Below, piece by piece: positions 35,331-44,163 of a DNA stretch of 64,000 nucleotides. The notes under the pieces were generated by a model, which ran no database searches, was not told where the DNA came from, and saw only the letters and a program-made list of their open reading frames with translations. The position numbers and the translations under genes were made by a program. This DNA comes from Kaistella chaponensis (GTDB lineage: Bacteria; Bacteroidota; Bacteroidia; Flavobacteriales; Weeksellaceae). Position 1 is the first letter of the stretch. Every line of letters begins with the position of its first letter. The DNA lies in assembly GCF_900156725.1 (NCBI RefSeq), contig NZ_FTOI01000004.1, positions 186,001 through 250,000 of the forward strand, given 5' to 3'.

Positions 35331-35693
35331 ATGGACTTCGAAAATTTATATCATCATTATTCTCCGAAAATATTCAGGCTGTGTCTGGGTTATTTTAATG
35401 ATGTACATCAGGCAAAAGATATCACTCAAGAAACCTTTATCACGGTTTTTGAGCAATTAAAAAATCTTAAAAACCAGAATAATATTTCGGGTTGGATCTT
35501 TAAAATTGCAACAAATAAATGCTTAAGACAGATTGAAAATGAAAATCGCAAACAATCTGTTTACAATTATGATTTTTCTCTTCATGAAACAAAAGAAGTT
35601 CCGGATTTAGAGGAAAATTTCGCCAATCTTCAGAAATACATCTTTGAGTTGGAGAAGGTCACTGCTTTTTGTATCCCTGTTTCATCTTTATAA
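35331..35693 (+). pseudogene. ECF sigma factor, truncated after region 2
   Basis: The 120-residue frame has a complete sigma-70 region 2: ENLYHHYSPKIFRLCLGY, AKDITQETFITVFEQL, then ISGWIFKIATNKCLRQIE. After ANLQKYIFELEKV, where region 4 should start, the frame changes to AFCIPVSSL and stops. The plus-2 frame resumes with RRSLLFVSLFHLYNS, which resembles the start of region 4. It then runs straight into the next protein (KIKIQNKDYLL), so the -35-binding helix-turn-helix is missing. A frameshift plus internal deletion explains this. Normal ECF factors are about 160-190 residues. Confidence 0.65.
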
Positions 35694-35751
35694 TTCCTGG
35701 ACAAAAATAAAGATTCAGAACAAAGATTATTTGCTCAATAATATTGATTTC

Positions 35752-36027
35752 ATGGAGACTTTGGGGGAAAATCAAATGTGGAAAGCAGTAAAACAACTTG
35801 TAATAAACAGTATCTCCATCACCTTGCTATCTATTGCTGTCTTTTTATTGTTTCTGGATAAATTGCTAAAATCAGACTCACTTTTTATGCTCTTTTTGGT
35901 GATGATGCTACTTTTCAATGGCATACCCTGGTTTTTTATCAAACCTAAATTGCATTTAAAAATTAAATCTGATAACGAAAAAATTATTTCTAAAGTCGAC
36001 AAATTTAAAAAATTTTTAAAAAATTAG
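35752..36027 (+). CDS. Small membrane protein downstream of the sigma remnant
   Basis: About 91 residues from the ATG at 35752 (METLGENQMW), with two membrane helices (SISITLLSIAVFLLFL and LFMLFLVMMLLFNGIPWFF) and a basic tail. The open frame begins earlier (35644) but that lead comes from the sigma gene. Small two-helix proteins of this kind often follow ECF genes in flavobacteria and may act as partner or anti-sigma proteins. That role is inferred from position only. Confidence 0.55.
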   Translation: METLGENQMWKAVKQLVINSISITLLSIAVFLLFLDKLLKSDSLFMLFLVMMLLFNGIPWFFIKPKLHLKIKSDNEKIISKVDKFKKFLKN

Positions 36028-36029
36028 TT

Positions 36030-36878
36030 ATGAAAAATCTACTCATTATATCGCTTTTACTTTTTCAACTGATTGCTCTTGCACAGACAAAAACGCTTTT
36101 GCATAAGGAAGTGAAAAGAAAATATATCATCTATACCCCGAAGGAATTGGATCCTGGCAAAAGTTATCCTGTCGTTTTCAATTTTCATGGCGGTGGAATG
36201 ACACCCGCGGAGCAAATGCTATACACTGGATTTAACCGGATTGCAGACAAATACGGTTTTATCGTTGTTTATCCACGGGGGATAAAAGAAGATTGGAACG
36301 TTGGTTTTGGGATGTCGTACAAAGAGGGGACTGATGATATTGGATTTACTGAGAGTTTACTTAATCAAATCCAAAAAGATTATAAAATAAATCCTAAAAA
36401 AGTTTATGCTACCGGATTATCCCGCGGCGGTTTTTTTTGTCATCGGATTGCGGCAGAATTACCCCATCGACTTTCTGCCATTGCAACCGTTGGTGCTTCA
36501 GTGCCAGATTCGGTGGCCATTTACAAGAAAAACCCTATGCCAGTTAAAGTTTTAATGATCCACGGAACGGAGGATAAAGTGGTAGACTATGCTGGAAAAC
36601 ATGGCGGATATTTTTCAGCGATGAATTCTTATAAATTTTGGAAAAATAATGACGCTTTAGAAGATACAATAACCACCATTGATCGAGATAAAAAAGATCA
36701 AACCAGCCTGAATATTTTAACATCAGCATCTGGCAACACCTCCCTTTTAACGGTGGTTAATGGAGGTCACACGTGGCCTGGAGCGGATGATTTCAATATC
36801 GGATTGCCCATTGGATTAACGTCAAAAGAAATCAATATCAACGAATATATTTGGAATTTTTTCGAAAGACTAGAATAA
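36030..36878 (+). CDS. Secreted PHB-depolymerase-family esterase
   Basis: 282-residue exported alpha/beta hydrolase (signal peptide ending IALAQ). It contains the oxyanion region FNFHGGGMTPAEQ, the nucleophile elbow GLSRGG (Ser near residue 133), the acid region MIHGTEDKVVDY, and the catalytic His in NGGHTWPG. These are the traits of the LpqC/feruloyl-esterase-like Esterase_PHB group. It starts 2 bp after the small membrane-protein gene. It may release ester-linked groups from the substrate imported by the neighbouring SusC/SusD pair. Confidence 0.85.
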   Translation: MKNLLIISLLLFQLIALAQTKTLLHKEVKRKYIIYTPKELDPGKSYPVVFNFHGGGMTPAEQMLYTGFNRIADKYGFIVVYPRGIKEDWNVGFGMSYKEGTDDIGFTESLLNQIQKDYKINPKKVYATGLSRGGFFCHRIAAELPHRLSAIATVGASVPDSVAIYKKNPMPVKVLMIHGTEDKVVDYAGKHGGYFSAMNSYKFWKNNDALEDTITTIDRDKKDQTSLNILTSASGNTSLLTVVNGGHTWPGADDFNIGLPIGLTSKEININEYIWNFFERLE

Positions 36879-37188
36879 TTACACTAAATCTTTTTGAAAA
36901 TACAATATTAAAATTCTCATGAATATCGATGTATAAAATTATTCTCCTATAGAATTTTTCTACATTATTCTGATATAGATATTAAATAAAATAGTGCAGT
37001 TATTTGTACTTAATGCTTTTCGTAGACAAAATCAGGCAGTTGAGAGATAAGATTTTCATCATACTTAAAGATTATTGAAATTGCACTCTTAAATAATAAA
37101 AGGTTCGGCTATATAAAATTTGATTCGTTACAGTCATCGTCATTTATTTCAGATAATATTTAAAAATAATCTTTCAAAAAATTAAATT
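36879..37188. other. Intergenic region, no gene seen
   Basis: AT-rich. A lone CGTAGAC at 37021-37027 matches the LytTR half-site core of system 1, but I find no partner 21 bp to either side. Confidence 0.4.
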
Positions 37189-37587
37189 ATGAAAAAAATT
37201 AAAAAAATTTCAATTATTCTTTTCGTCACTGTTTTTTCACTCTTGGTAATTTCTTGCCGAAAAGATGATGACACTAATGATGGCCCAACTAATGCTTATC
37301 CGAGAAAAGTTAAAATCACTTACGTAGTTACTAGTCCCCAGTCTACTTCCTTACAATTAATTTCATACAACAATGAAACCGGCGGAGTCAGTAATGTTAC
37401 TAATCCAACGCTACCATTTTCAAAATCAATCACAAGAACAGTGAATCAATATGACACAGCATCTATGGGTTTTGGAGGTTTACCAGACACAAATGTAAAA
37501 CTGGAAATTTTTGTCGATGATAAACAAGTAGAGACTCAGACTTTTACTAATGTTGGAACGGGCGCTTTAGTTCATTTATTTCCTTAA
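37189..37587 (+). CDS. Small lipoprotein of unknown function
   Basis: 132 residues with lipobox VISCRKDDD at about residue 23. The mature part is short and beta-rich, ending in an immunoglobulin-like pattern (VKLEIFVDDKQVETQTF). No family is recognised. It is followed after 10 bp by another exported protein gene, so the two form a pair. Confidence 0.65.
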   Translation: MKKIKKISIILFVTVFSLLVISCRKDDDTNDGPTNAYPRKVKITYVVTSPQSTSLQLISYNNETGGVSNVTNPTLPFSKSITRTVNQYDTASMGFGGLPDTNVKLEIFVDDKQVETQTFTNVGTGALVHLFP

Positions 37588-37597
37588 AATCGAGACA

Positions 37598-38095
37598 ATG
37601 AAAATATTTTTTTTATATATCCTGTTTTTATCACTTACAAATTTAAAGGCTCAAATTCCATTACCTGAGTTTAATGATAAGCCAGCTTATTTTGACCAGA
37701 ATAAAAAACAACTGGTTGAACTTGAAAAATCACAGTATAATACTATGGCTAAAGCGAAGGGACTTTTCTCTGCAGAGGCTGGTTTTTTTTTGGAAGGAGC
37801 TACCTCTAAGGTTTTAATTCCGCGTCAAACTGAATTGAAATTTATAGTAAAAGTTGTACCTGGAACTGATGCATCTGCAGTTTTCGATTTAGCTCAATTT
37901 GAAATCAGGAAAGACAAAAGAGTTTTTATTGCTTCACAGGCGAAAATTGGTAGTAGCTCAACTTCTTATCAGAAAATAGATTTCGAACTTGTGAAAATAA
38001 AAGAAGGTTTTTATTATTTGGTTGCTAAAAACTTAACGGCAGGACAGTACTTTTTCGGCTCCAAAGACGCAATGTTTGCTTTTAGTGTTTACTAA
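37598..38095 (+). CDS. Exported protein of unknown function
   Basis: 165 residues with a signal peptide ending about TNLKAQ. The chain is beta-rich with no membrane helix or Cys pair. Segments LVELEKSQYNTMAKAKG and FIVKVVPGTDASAVFDLAQF are seen but not linked to a known family. It is paired with the lipoprotein gene directly upstream. Confidence 0.6.
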   Translation: MKIFFLYILFLSLTNLKAQIPLPEFNDKPAYFDQNKKQLVELEKSQYNTMAKAKGLFSAEAGFFLEGATSKVLIPRQTELKFIVKVVPGTDASAVFDLAQFEIRKDKRVFIASQAKIGSSSTSYQKIDFELVKIKEGFYYLVAKNLTAGQYFFGSKDAMFAFSVY

Positions 38096-38238
38096 TTAGC
38101 ATCACCCTAAAGGGGTAATTTATTAAAATGTAACTTATCTCCTTTGTGAAAAAAGTTTATTGGTTTCCTTATTTATTATTCATAGTGTTTTTTTTCATGT
38201 TTAAATTAGGTTCTTGGATTTAGAACTTAATTGCACTT

Positions 38239-38281
38239 CAACTAACTTTTTCTTTTGATAAAGGTTAGTTGATTTTAGTAA
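38239..38281 (+). terminator. Hairpin, weak terminator candidate
   Basis: CAACTAAC (38239-38246) pairs with GTTAGTTG (38274-38281) and extends by a few T:A pairs. The sequence after it is only moderately T-rich. Confidence 0.45.
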
Positions 38282-38394
38282 GAAGGAGGATTAAAGGTTC
38301 TATTCAATTTAGGAGTATTATTAATTTCTGGTTCAGTCTGGTTTTAGTAAATAATATTATAACAATAAAACATAATTCAAAAATTTTCTAATCA

Positions 38395-38886
38395 ATGAAA
38401 AAACAACTTTTAGCAGTAGCAACAATGATCACATTTGGATTCATGAATGCTCAAGCTCCTTTGGAAAAAGGAGGCACACAATTTAACGCAGGTTTTGGAA
38501 TCTCAGGGTGGGGAACTCCGGTTTATGCGGGACTGGATTATGGAATTGCTACCGATTTAACAGTAGGTGTGGAAGGATCATATCGATCTTACAGCCAGGT
38601 AGGATTCAAAAGCTCCATTATTGGTTTGCAGGTGAATGGTAATTATCACTTTAACAAAATTTTAAGTATACCTAGTAAATGGGATTTTTATGCCGGTGCG
38701 AGTGCAAATTATTACATCTGGAATACGGACTCTGCTTACGAATTACTTGCTGAAGATAGTGGTTTTGGAATTGGATTTCAGGTAGGAGGTCGATACTTTT
38801 TTTCGGATACATTTGGTGTAAATCTCGAAGGAGGAAGCGGAAATTCTACTACAGGTGGTAAATTAGGAATTACATACAAATTTTAA
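38395..38886 (+). CDS. Small outer-membrane beta-barrel protein
   Basis: 163 residues with a signal peptide (ending FMNAQ) and alternating polar/apolar strands (FNAGFGISGWG, LTVGVEGSYRS, GFQVGGRYFFS). It ends in the aromatic residue Phe (LGITYKF), typical of BAM-inserted barrels. The size suggests an eight-stranded barrel of the OmpA/OmpW-like porin group. It stands alone. Function is unknown. Confidence 0.75.
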   Translation: MKKQLLAVATMITFGFMNAQAPLEKGGTQFNAGFGISGWGTPVYAGLDYGIATDLTVGVEGSYRSYSQVGFKSSIIGLQVNGNYHFNKILSIPSKWDFYAGASANYYIWNTDSAYELLAEDSGFGIGFQVGGRYFFSDTFGVNLEGGSGNSTTGGKLGITYKF

Positions 38887-39004
38887 TTTTCCAACTTTTT
38901 GTGGGTGCAGGTTATTTTTGGTAAAAATTAGCACCCGTACATTAAGTAAATAATCATTTCCAAAATGAATCGCTAAAATCATCAACCATTATACTACCCG
39001 AAAT

Positions 39005-39985
39005 ATGAAAGCAGCAATCTATAAAAAATATGGAGGTCCGTATGTCGTTTCTGTACAAAAAGTTGGAAAACCTGAACCTTCAGACAAAGAAATTTTAATT
39101 AAAATTTCCGCCTCTACCATTAACCGTACCGATACCGGTATTCGCAGTGCTGAATATTTCGTAACTAGATTTTTTTATGGATTATTTCGGCCTAAGCGTC
39201 AAATTTTAGGGTGCGAATTTGCCGGAACAGTAGAAAAAAAAGGCGGTAAAGTGTCCAGATTTTCAGTGGGCGATGAGGTTTTTGGATTTAATGAAAACAC
39301 TTTTGGTGGACATGCAGAATACCTCAAGATTTCTCAGGATGCGGCCGTGAGCACCATTCCGAAAAACCTGTCGGTTGTAAAATCTGCTGCAATTTTAGAA
39401 GGTGCTCATTACGCACTCAATATTATTAGGGCCGCAAAAGTGAGAAGTGGTGCCGATGTGTTAGTTTATGGCGCAACAGGTGCGATTGGATCTGCAGCAG
39501 TACAACTGTTAAAAGCAAAAGGTGCTGAAGTAACCGCGGTCTGCAATACCAGAAATGTACAATTGGTTAAAGATCTTGGTGCAAACGCGGTAATCGATTA
39601 TCAAAAGGAAAACCTCTTCGACATTTCCACGCGTTTTGATTTTGTTTTTGATACGGTGGGCAAAATCAACTTTAGTAAAAGCAAAGCATTGTTGAAGGAG
39701 AACGGTATTTACATTTCTACAGAACCAGGAAAGAATTGGGAAAACGCATTTCTCGCAATGAAAACATTTTTCCGGGGAAAAAAAAGAGTGCTTTTTCCTA
39801 TTCCAAAAATTGATCAGAAAACCGTTATTTATTTGAGAGATCTGGTAGAGCAAGATCTGTTCAGTCCCGTTATTGATCGGTATTTTTATTTGGATCAAAT
39901 TGTAGATGCACACACTTATGTAGATTTAGGAATGAAAACCGGTAATGTTATAATTCTGATGAATGGCTCAACCCGCTCTGATTAA
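39005..39985 (+). CDS. MDR-family NAD(P)-dependent alcohol dehydrogenase / quinone oxidoreductase
   Basis: 326-residue medium-chain dehydrogenase/reductase. The GroES-like N-terminal part contains ILGCEFAGTVEKKG and VGDEVFGF. The Rossmann part has LVYGATGAIGSAAVQLLKA. The catalytic and structural zinc ligands of true alcohol dehydrogenases are absent, which favours the NADPH quinone reductase-like branch. Substrate unknown. It precedes the serine hydrolase gene on the same strand, with 91 bp between. Confidence 0.85.
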   Translation: MKAAIYKKYGGPYVVSVQKVGKPEPSDKEILIKISASTINRTDTGIRSAEYFVTRFFYGLFRPKRQILGCEFAGTVEKKGGKVSRFSVGDEVFGFNENTFGGHAEYLKISQDAAVSTIPKNLSVVKSAAILEGAHYALNIIRAAKVRSGADVLVYGATGAIGSAAVQLLKAKGAEVTAVCNTRNVQLVKDLGANAVIDYQKENLFDISTRFDFVFDTVGKINFSKSKALLKENGIYISTEPGKNWENAFLAMKTFFRGKKRVLFPIPKIDQKTVIYLRDLVEQDLFSPVIDRYFYLDQIVDAHTYVDLGMKTGNVIILMNGSTRSD

Positions 39986-40076
39986 AATTTTTTAAAAAAA
40001 ATAGACTGCAAGTCGTAGCAACTTGATACGCTAGAAGCTTTTCCGGTAAAAAACACTGTTTTAAAAAAGAAAGATT

Positions 40077-41255
40077 ATGAAATTTACAGCAATTTTGTGC
40101 CTGTTTCTGATTACTGCATGCTCCATTAATAATAGGGCACAGACTGTTAACAATATGCTAGAAAAATCTTCGATTGATCATTTTATAGAAAGTAAAATGA
40201 GCGAAACAGGAATAGTTGGCGTCGGAGCAGCAATAATCATTGACAAAAAAATTGTTTGGGAAAAAGGATATGGTTATGCGGATTTAGTAAATAAAAAACC
40301 TTTTACTACCGAGACCGTCATGAATATTGGCTCCACAGCCAAAAATTTTACGGGAGTCTGTTTAATGAAAGCGGTGGAAGAAAAGAAATTATCATTAGAT
40401 ACCGACATTAATAATTATCTACCCTTCAAAGTGATAAATCCTTATTTCCCAAACGAAAAAATTACGCTTCGGAATCTTGCTACACACACTTCCAGTCTTG
40501 CAGATCGATCTCCTTTTTATGGAGATACCTATAATTACGGCGGCAAGTCTGATGAGGAATTGGGCAGTTTTTTACAAAACTATTTCGATCCTGAGGGGAA
40601 ATATTATTCTCAGGACAACTTCTTAAATAATAAACCGGGTACTTATTATCAATATTCTAATATACCGGCTGCATTAGCAGGTTATATTGTGGAGGTTGTT
40701 ATGGATAAAAAACTGCAGGAGCTTGGTAAAGAAATCATTTTTAAACCTCTGAAAATGAAAAACACGGCGTGGTCTTTAGATGAAATAAAAGTGGAAAATC
40801 ATACCAAATTATATGAAATGAAAGGAGATATGCTTAAGAGCATTCCACTATATACCTTTCCAACTTATCCTGAAGGAGGAATTCGGACTTCTGTTTCTGA
40901 TCTAGCTAATTATTTTACAACAATTTTAAATGATGGAAAATATAATAGTGGTGAAATTTTGCAAAAAGAATCCATTCAAAAGATGAAAGAATATCAATTT
41001 ACTGCTTCAAATAGACCTGAAAATGTAAATCTTTCAAAACTAAACTCGGGAATTTTTTGGAGTACCAAATTAGGCGCAACCCGTATTGGTCATAATGGTT
41101 CTGATCCTGGCGTAAGGGTTTTTATGCTATCGAATCTAACTGAGGAAATTGGAGTTGTTCTCTTTATCAACACCTCTATCGATGATGAAGGAGTGCCATT
41201 TGATATCTATGAGGAACTGTATAAATATGCAAACGGCTTGCGGGAAAAAGAGTAA
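40077..41255 (+). CDS. Serine hydrolase of the beta-lactamase/PBP4* family
   Basis: 392-residue exported protein with a possible lipobox (LITACSIN). The active-site motifs are STAK (Ser-x-x-Lys in MNIGSTAKNFTG), Tyr-Ser-Asn in YYQYSNIPAAL, and the third box as HNG in RIGHNGSDPG. This combination is typical of class-C-like esterases and peptidases rather than real beta-lactamases, so resistance should not be assumed. It probably acts in the periplasm or at the surface. Confidence 0.85.
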   Translation: MKFTAILCLFLITACSINNRAQTVNNMLEKSSIDHFIESKMSETGIVGVGAAIIIDKKIVWEKGYGYADLVNKKPFTTETVMNIGSTAKNFTGVCLMKAVEEKKLSLDTDINNYLPFKVINPYFPNEKITLRNLATHTSSLADRSPFYGDTYNYGGKSDEELGSFLQNYFDPEGKYYSQDNFLNNKPGTYYQYSNIPAALAGYIVEVVMDKKLQELGKEIIFKPLKMKNTAWSLDEIKVENHTKLYEMKGDMLKSIPLYTFPTYPEGGIRTSVSDLANYFTTILNDGKYNSGEILQKESIQKMKEYQFTASNRPENVNLSKLNSGIFWSTKLGATRIGHNGSDPGVRVFMLSNLTEEIGVVLFINTSIDDEGVPFDIYEELYKYANGLREKE

Positions 41256-41441
41256 GTGATTTACAGAAAGGCTTTCTAAATTAAGCAAAATATATATTGA
41301 ATTAGACGAAACCGATAGATTACAATAGTACCCAAATAAAACTAATTAAATAAAATTCAACCAACATAAAATAAGAAATAGTTTTTTGAATCCCAGACAA
41401 TCGGCTGAAGATCTATTGAACCCAACCAATAACTTCAAATT

Positions 41442-43817
41442 ATGAAAAAAAAATTACTAAAATTGAAATGGATGTTCCTTGTTTTATTGTTTCCATTTTC
41501 CGCGATGGCCCAAAACATCTATTTCGTTGATGCAAGTAAAGCTGATAATTCGGGAGCAGGTACCAGTTGGACCACTGCAAAAAAAGATCTGCAAAATGCC
41601 ATTAATAACGCATCTAGCGGAGATGCAGTTTGGGTAAAAGCCGGAACTTATTTGCCGACACACGACCCATTTGGAAGCACGGCACCCGCAAATAACCGAG
41701 ACAAAACTTTTACCCTTAAAAATGGTGTTAAAGTTTATGGTGGATTCGCAGGAACGGAAACCTTGTTCAGCCAGAGAGACTGGAAAACTAACCAAACAAT
41801 TTTGAGTGGGGATTTGGGAACGACCAATGTTTTAGCTGATAATGCTTATCACGTGGTCATAAGTGTAAATTTAACAAATGCTACAGTTTTAGACGGAGTT
41901 ACGATCACCAAAGGATACGCCACTGCACCCTCAACTTCGAAAATAACAGTCGGAACCCGCGTACTACCGAGGTACCATGGCGGTGGAATTTTTAACACTT
42001 TTTCCGCGACAAGTTTTGCCAATTGCAAAATAACTTTGAATAGCGCAGATTGTACCAATACTGATGATGATGCGGTGGGAGCGGGAGTTCTTAACAATAG
42101 TTGTTCATCTTCCTTCACAAATTGTGTAATTGAAAGCAATTCATTTCTTGTGGGCGGTTCAAGTTTTGGCGTTTTTGGCGCTGGAATGGTAATTAATGGA
42201 GGCAGTTGTTCCATTCTTAATTCCGTATTTTCTAATAATACAGGCGGTTCTGGTTTTTTAGATTCTTCAAGAGGAGGTGCCTTAGTCATTGATGGAACGG
42301 CTAATATTGTAAATTCAGTTTTTTACAACAATTCGGCTCAAAATGGTGCGGCTTTATTATTTGGAGGAGGTGATGCCAATTTATCAACGGTTACCAATTG
42401 TAGCTTTGTAAATAATACAGGATCATTTGTGGGCGTCGGTTATCAGGGATTTTCTAAAGCAATATTTAAAAATTGTTTGTTTTGGAACAATACGCCGACG
42501 AGTAATCCTGTAGTTGGACGTGATGAAATTTACAGTCAGGAAAATAGAATTGGATTTCAACCTACTTTTATAAACTGTATCATTAGAGATGCGACAGGAA
42601 ATCCCTTAGCTATAACAAATACTGTATTAGTTAATAGTTCGAATAGCAATCCTTTGTTTGTAAATGCAGCAGATGGTGATGGAGTAGATAATCAATGGGC
42701 AACCGCCGATGATGGTTTAACATTACAGAATTCAAGCCCGGCAAAAAATAGTGGAATCACAGGTTCAGGGATTCCAACTCTGGATATTGTTGGAAATATA
42801 AGAGACAGTCAACCGGATTTAGGCGCGTATGAGTATCAGGTACCCTGCATAAATCCTATTCCATACAACCTTAGTGGTGGTGGGACTTATTGCGCGGGCG
42901 GTGTCGGACACGTAGTCAATGTGCTAAACTCGGAAATTGGAGTAATGTACCAGTTAAAAAATGGCACCAATAATGTTGGTTTTCCATTAAATGGAAACGG
43001 TGCTTCAATTGGCTTTGGAAACCAAACTGCCGCCGGAACTTATACCGTAGTTGCTACCAGAACGGTCGGTGGTTGTTCCTCTACCATGAATGGTAGTGTG
43101 ACCATAAACATCACTCCGAAAGTAACGCCGACATTTACCGCGGTTAATCCAATTTGTGCAGGTGAGATTTTAGCATCTTTACCCACTACATCAAATAATG
43201 GGATTACCGGAACCTGGGCTCCAGCTCTAAGTAATACGCAAACTAAAACCTATACTTTTACTCCTTCCACTGGGCAATGTGCAGAAACAGCCACCTTGAC
43301 AGTTACCGTTAATTCTACACCAACACCAACAGGTGCAAGTAATCAAACTATTAATGTTACCAACAGTAATGATGCAACGATAGAAGATCTTATTGTAAAT
43401 CCTACAAATGTTATTTGGTACGCATCCTTAGCAAACGCCAATTCCAACACAAATGCTTTGCCGGTAGGAACAGTATTAACTGATGGTGCAAGCTATTACG
43501 CAAAAACATTAAGTAATGGATGTTACAGCGGTGTTTTTGCAGTTACGGTGACGGTAAATATCACCTTGGGAATTGGTATGATTGAAAAGCAACAGATAGA
43601 ATTTTTCCCTGTGCCAAGTTCTGACTTGGTGTTCATTAATGCGACCATGAAAATTAATGAAATGAGTTTGTACAATGCAAGTGGGCAAAAAATTAAAGAT
43701 TTTAAAACAAATTCCAAAAATGTGACGATCGATCTATCCCAATTAGCGGTAGGAGTTTATCATTTAAAAACGCAATCTTCAGAAGGTGCGAAAACCATTA
43801 CTTTAATTAAAAAATAA
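41442..43817 (+). CDS. T9SS cargo: parallel beta-helix surface protein with sorting domain
   Basis: 791-residue secreted protein. A signal peptide (ending FSAMAQ) is followed by YFVDASKADNSGAGTSWTTA, the standard opening of right-handed parallel beta-helix (choice-of-anchor Q) proteins. The helix runs to about residue 465, ending in the DLGAYEYQ motif. Next come PKD-like/immunoglobulin-like modules rich in Thr and Gly (about 470-700). The end is a type A T9SS C-terminal domain (FFPVPSSDLVFINA, YNASGQKIKDF, LAVGVYHLKT). It is exported by the type IX system and probably attached to the surface. Confidence 0.88.
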   Translation: MKKKLLKLKWMFLVLLFPFSAMAQNIYFVDASKADNSGAGTSWTTAKKDLQNAINNASSGDAVWVKAGTYLPTHDPFGSTAPANNRDKTFTLKNGVKVYGGFAGTETLFSQRDWKTNQTILSGDLGTTNVLADNAYHVVISVNLTNATVLDGVTITKGYATAPSTSKITVGTRVLPRYHGGGIFNTFSATSFANCKITLNSADCTNTDDDAVGAGVLNNSCSSSFTNCVIESNSFLVGGSSFGVFGAGMVINGGSCSILNSVFSNNTGGSGFLDSSRGGALVIDGTANIVNSVFYNNSAQNGAALLFGGGDANLSTVTNCSFVNNTGSFVGVGYQGFSKAIFKNCLFWNNTPTSNPVVGRDEIYSQENRIGFQPTFINCIIRDATGNPLAITNTVLVNSSNSNPLFVNAADGDGVDNQWATADDGLTLQNSSPAKNSGITGSGIPTLDIVGNIRDSQPDLGAYEYQVPCINPIPYNLSGGGTYCAGGVGHVVNVLNSEIGVMYQLKNGTNNVGFPLNGNGASIGFGNQTAAGTYTVVATRTVGGCSSTMNGSVTINITPKVTPTFTAVNPICAGEILASLPTTSNNGITGTWAPALSNTQTKTYTFTPSTGQCAETATLTVTVNSTPTPTGASNQTINVTNSNDATIEDLIVNPTNVIWYASLANANSNTNALPVGTVLTDGASYYAKTLSNGCYSGVFAVTVTVNITLGIGMIEKQQIEFFPVPSSDLVFINATMKINEMSLYNASGQKIKDFKTNSKNVTIDLSQLAVGVYHLKTQSSEGAKTITLIKK

Positions 43818-43851
43818 AATAAAAAGTAAAAGTTGAGAATACGATGATTGA

Positions 43852-44043
43852 TTAAATTTATTTAGAGATTCACAGCATTCGATCAGGGGAATTATTGCAT
43901 TTGAAATCCATGTCACAAAGACCGGGGCAAAGAAAAAATTGAATCAGAATAAATCCAAAGTTGAAAATGATCGGATCATAGAATCTCTTTCAAACAGCAA
44001 AAAAACGAATGAGCAGTTAATTGCTAAATATGAAGGATTTTGA
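43852..44043 (+). pseudogene. Remnant of an FMN-binding negative transcriptional regulator (PaiB-like)
   Basis: A 63-codon frame without a start contains GIIAFEIHVTKTGAKKKLNQ followed by NKSKVENDRIIESLS. PaiB-type proteins share the C-terminal pattern of an FEI strand, a KxKLSQN box, then a DR-x-IIxxL helix. The N-terminal FMN-binding barrel is missing, so only the gene end is left. Confidence 0.5.
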
Positions 44044-44163
44044 ATAAATCAAATTCCAAAAACCATGACGAACAGTAAGAAATTTTATAACCCTGGGATC
44101 TTCTCCGATATCAAAAATAGCAAGGAGACCAACCGAAAGCTCCTGACTTCATAAAACAGCAAC

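Noticed and set aside
40077-41255. True beta-lactamase / resistance gene
   Set aside because: It has STAK and YSN but HNG instead of the KTG box, and no resistance context; the broader serine hydrolase family is the safer call.
41849-42289. 146-residue minus-strand frame inside the beta-helix protein gene
   Set aside because: It is a shadow of the T9SS cargo gene, which has a signal peptide, domains and sorting tail in the other frame.
44065-44151. 28-codon frame upstream of the AraC gene
   Set aside because: It has an ATG and stop but no recognisable motif or ribosome-binding support; too short to claim.
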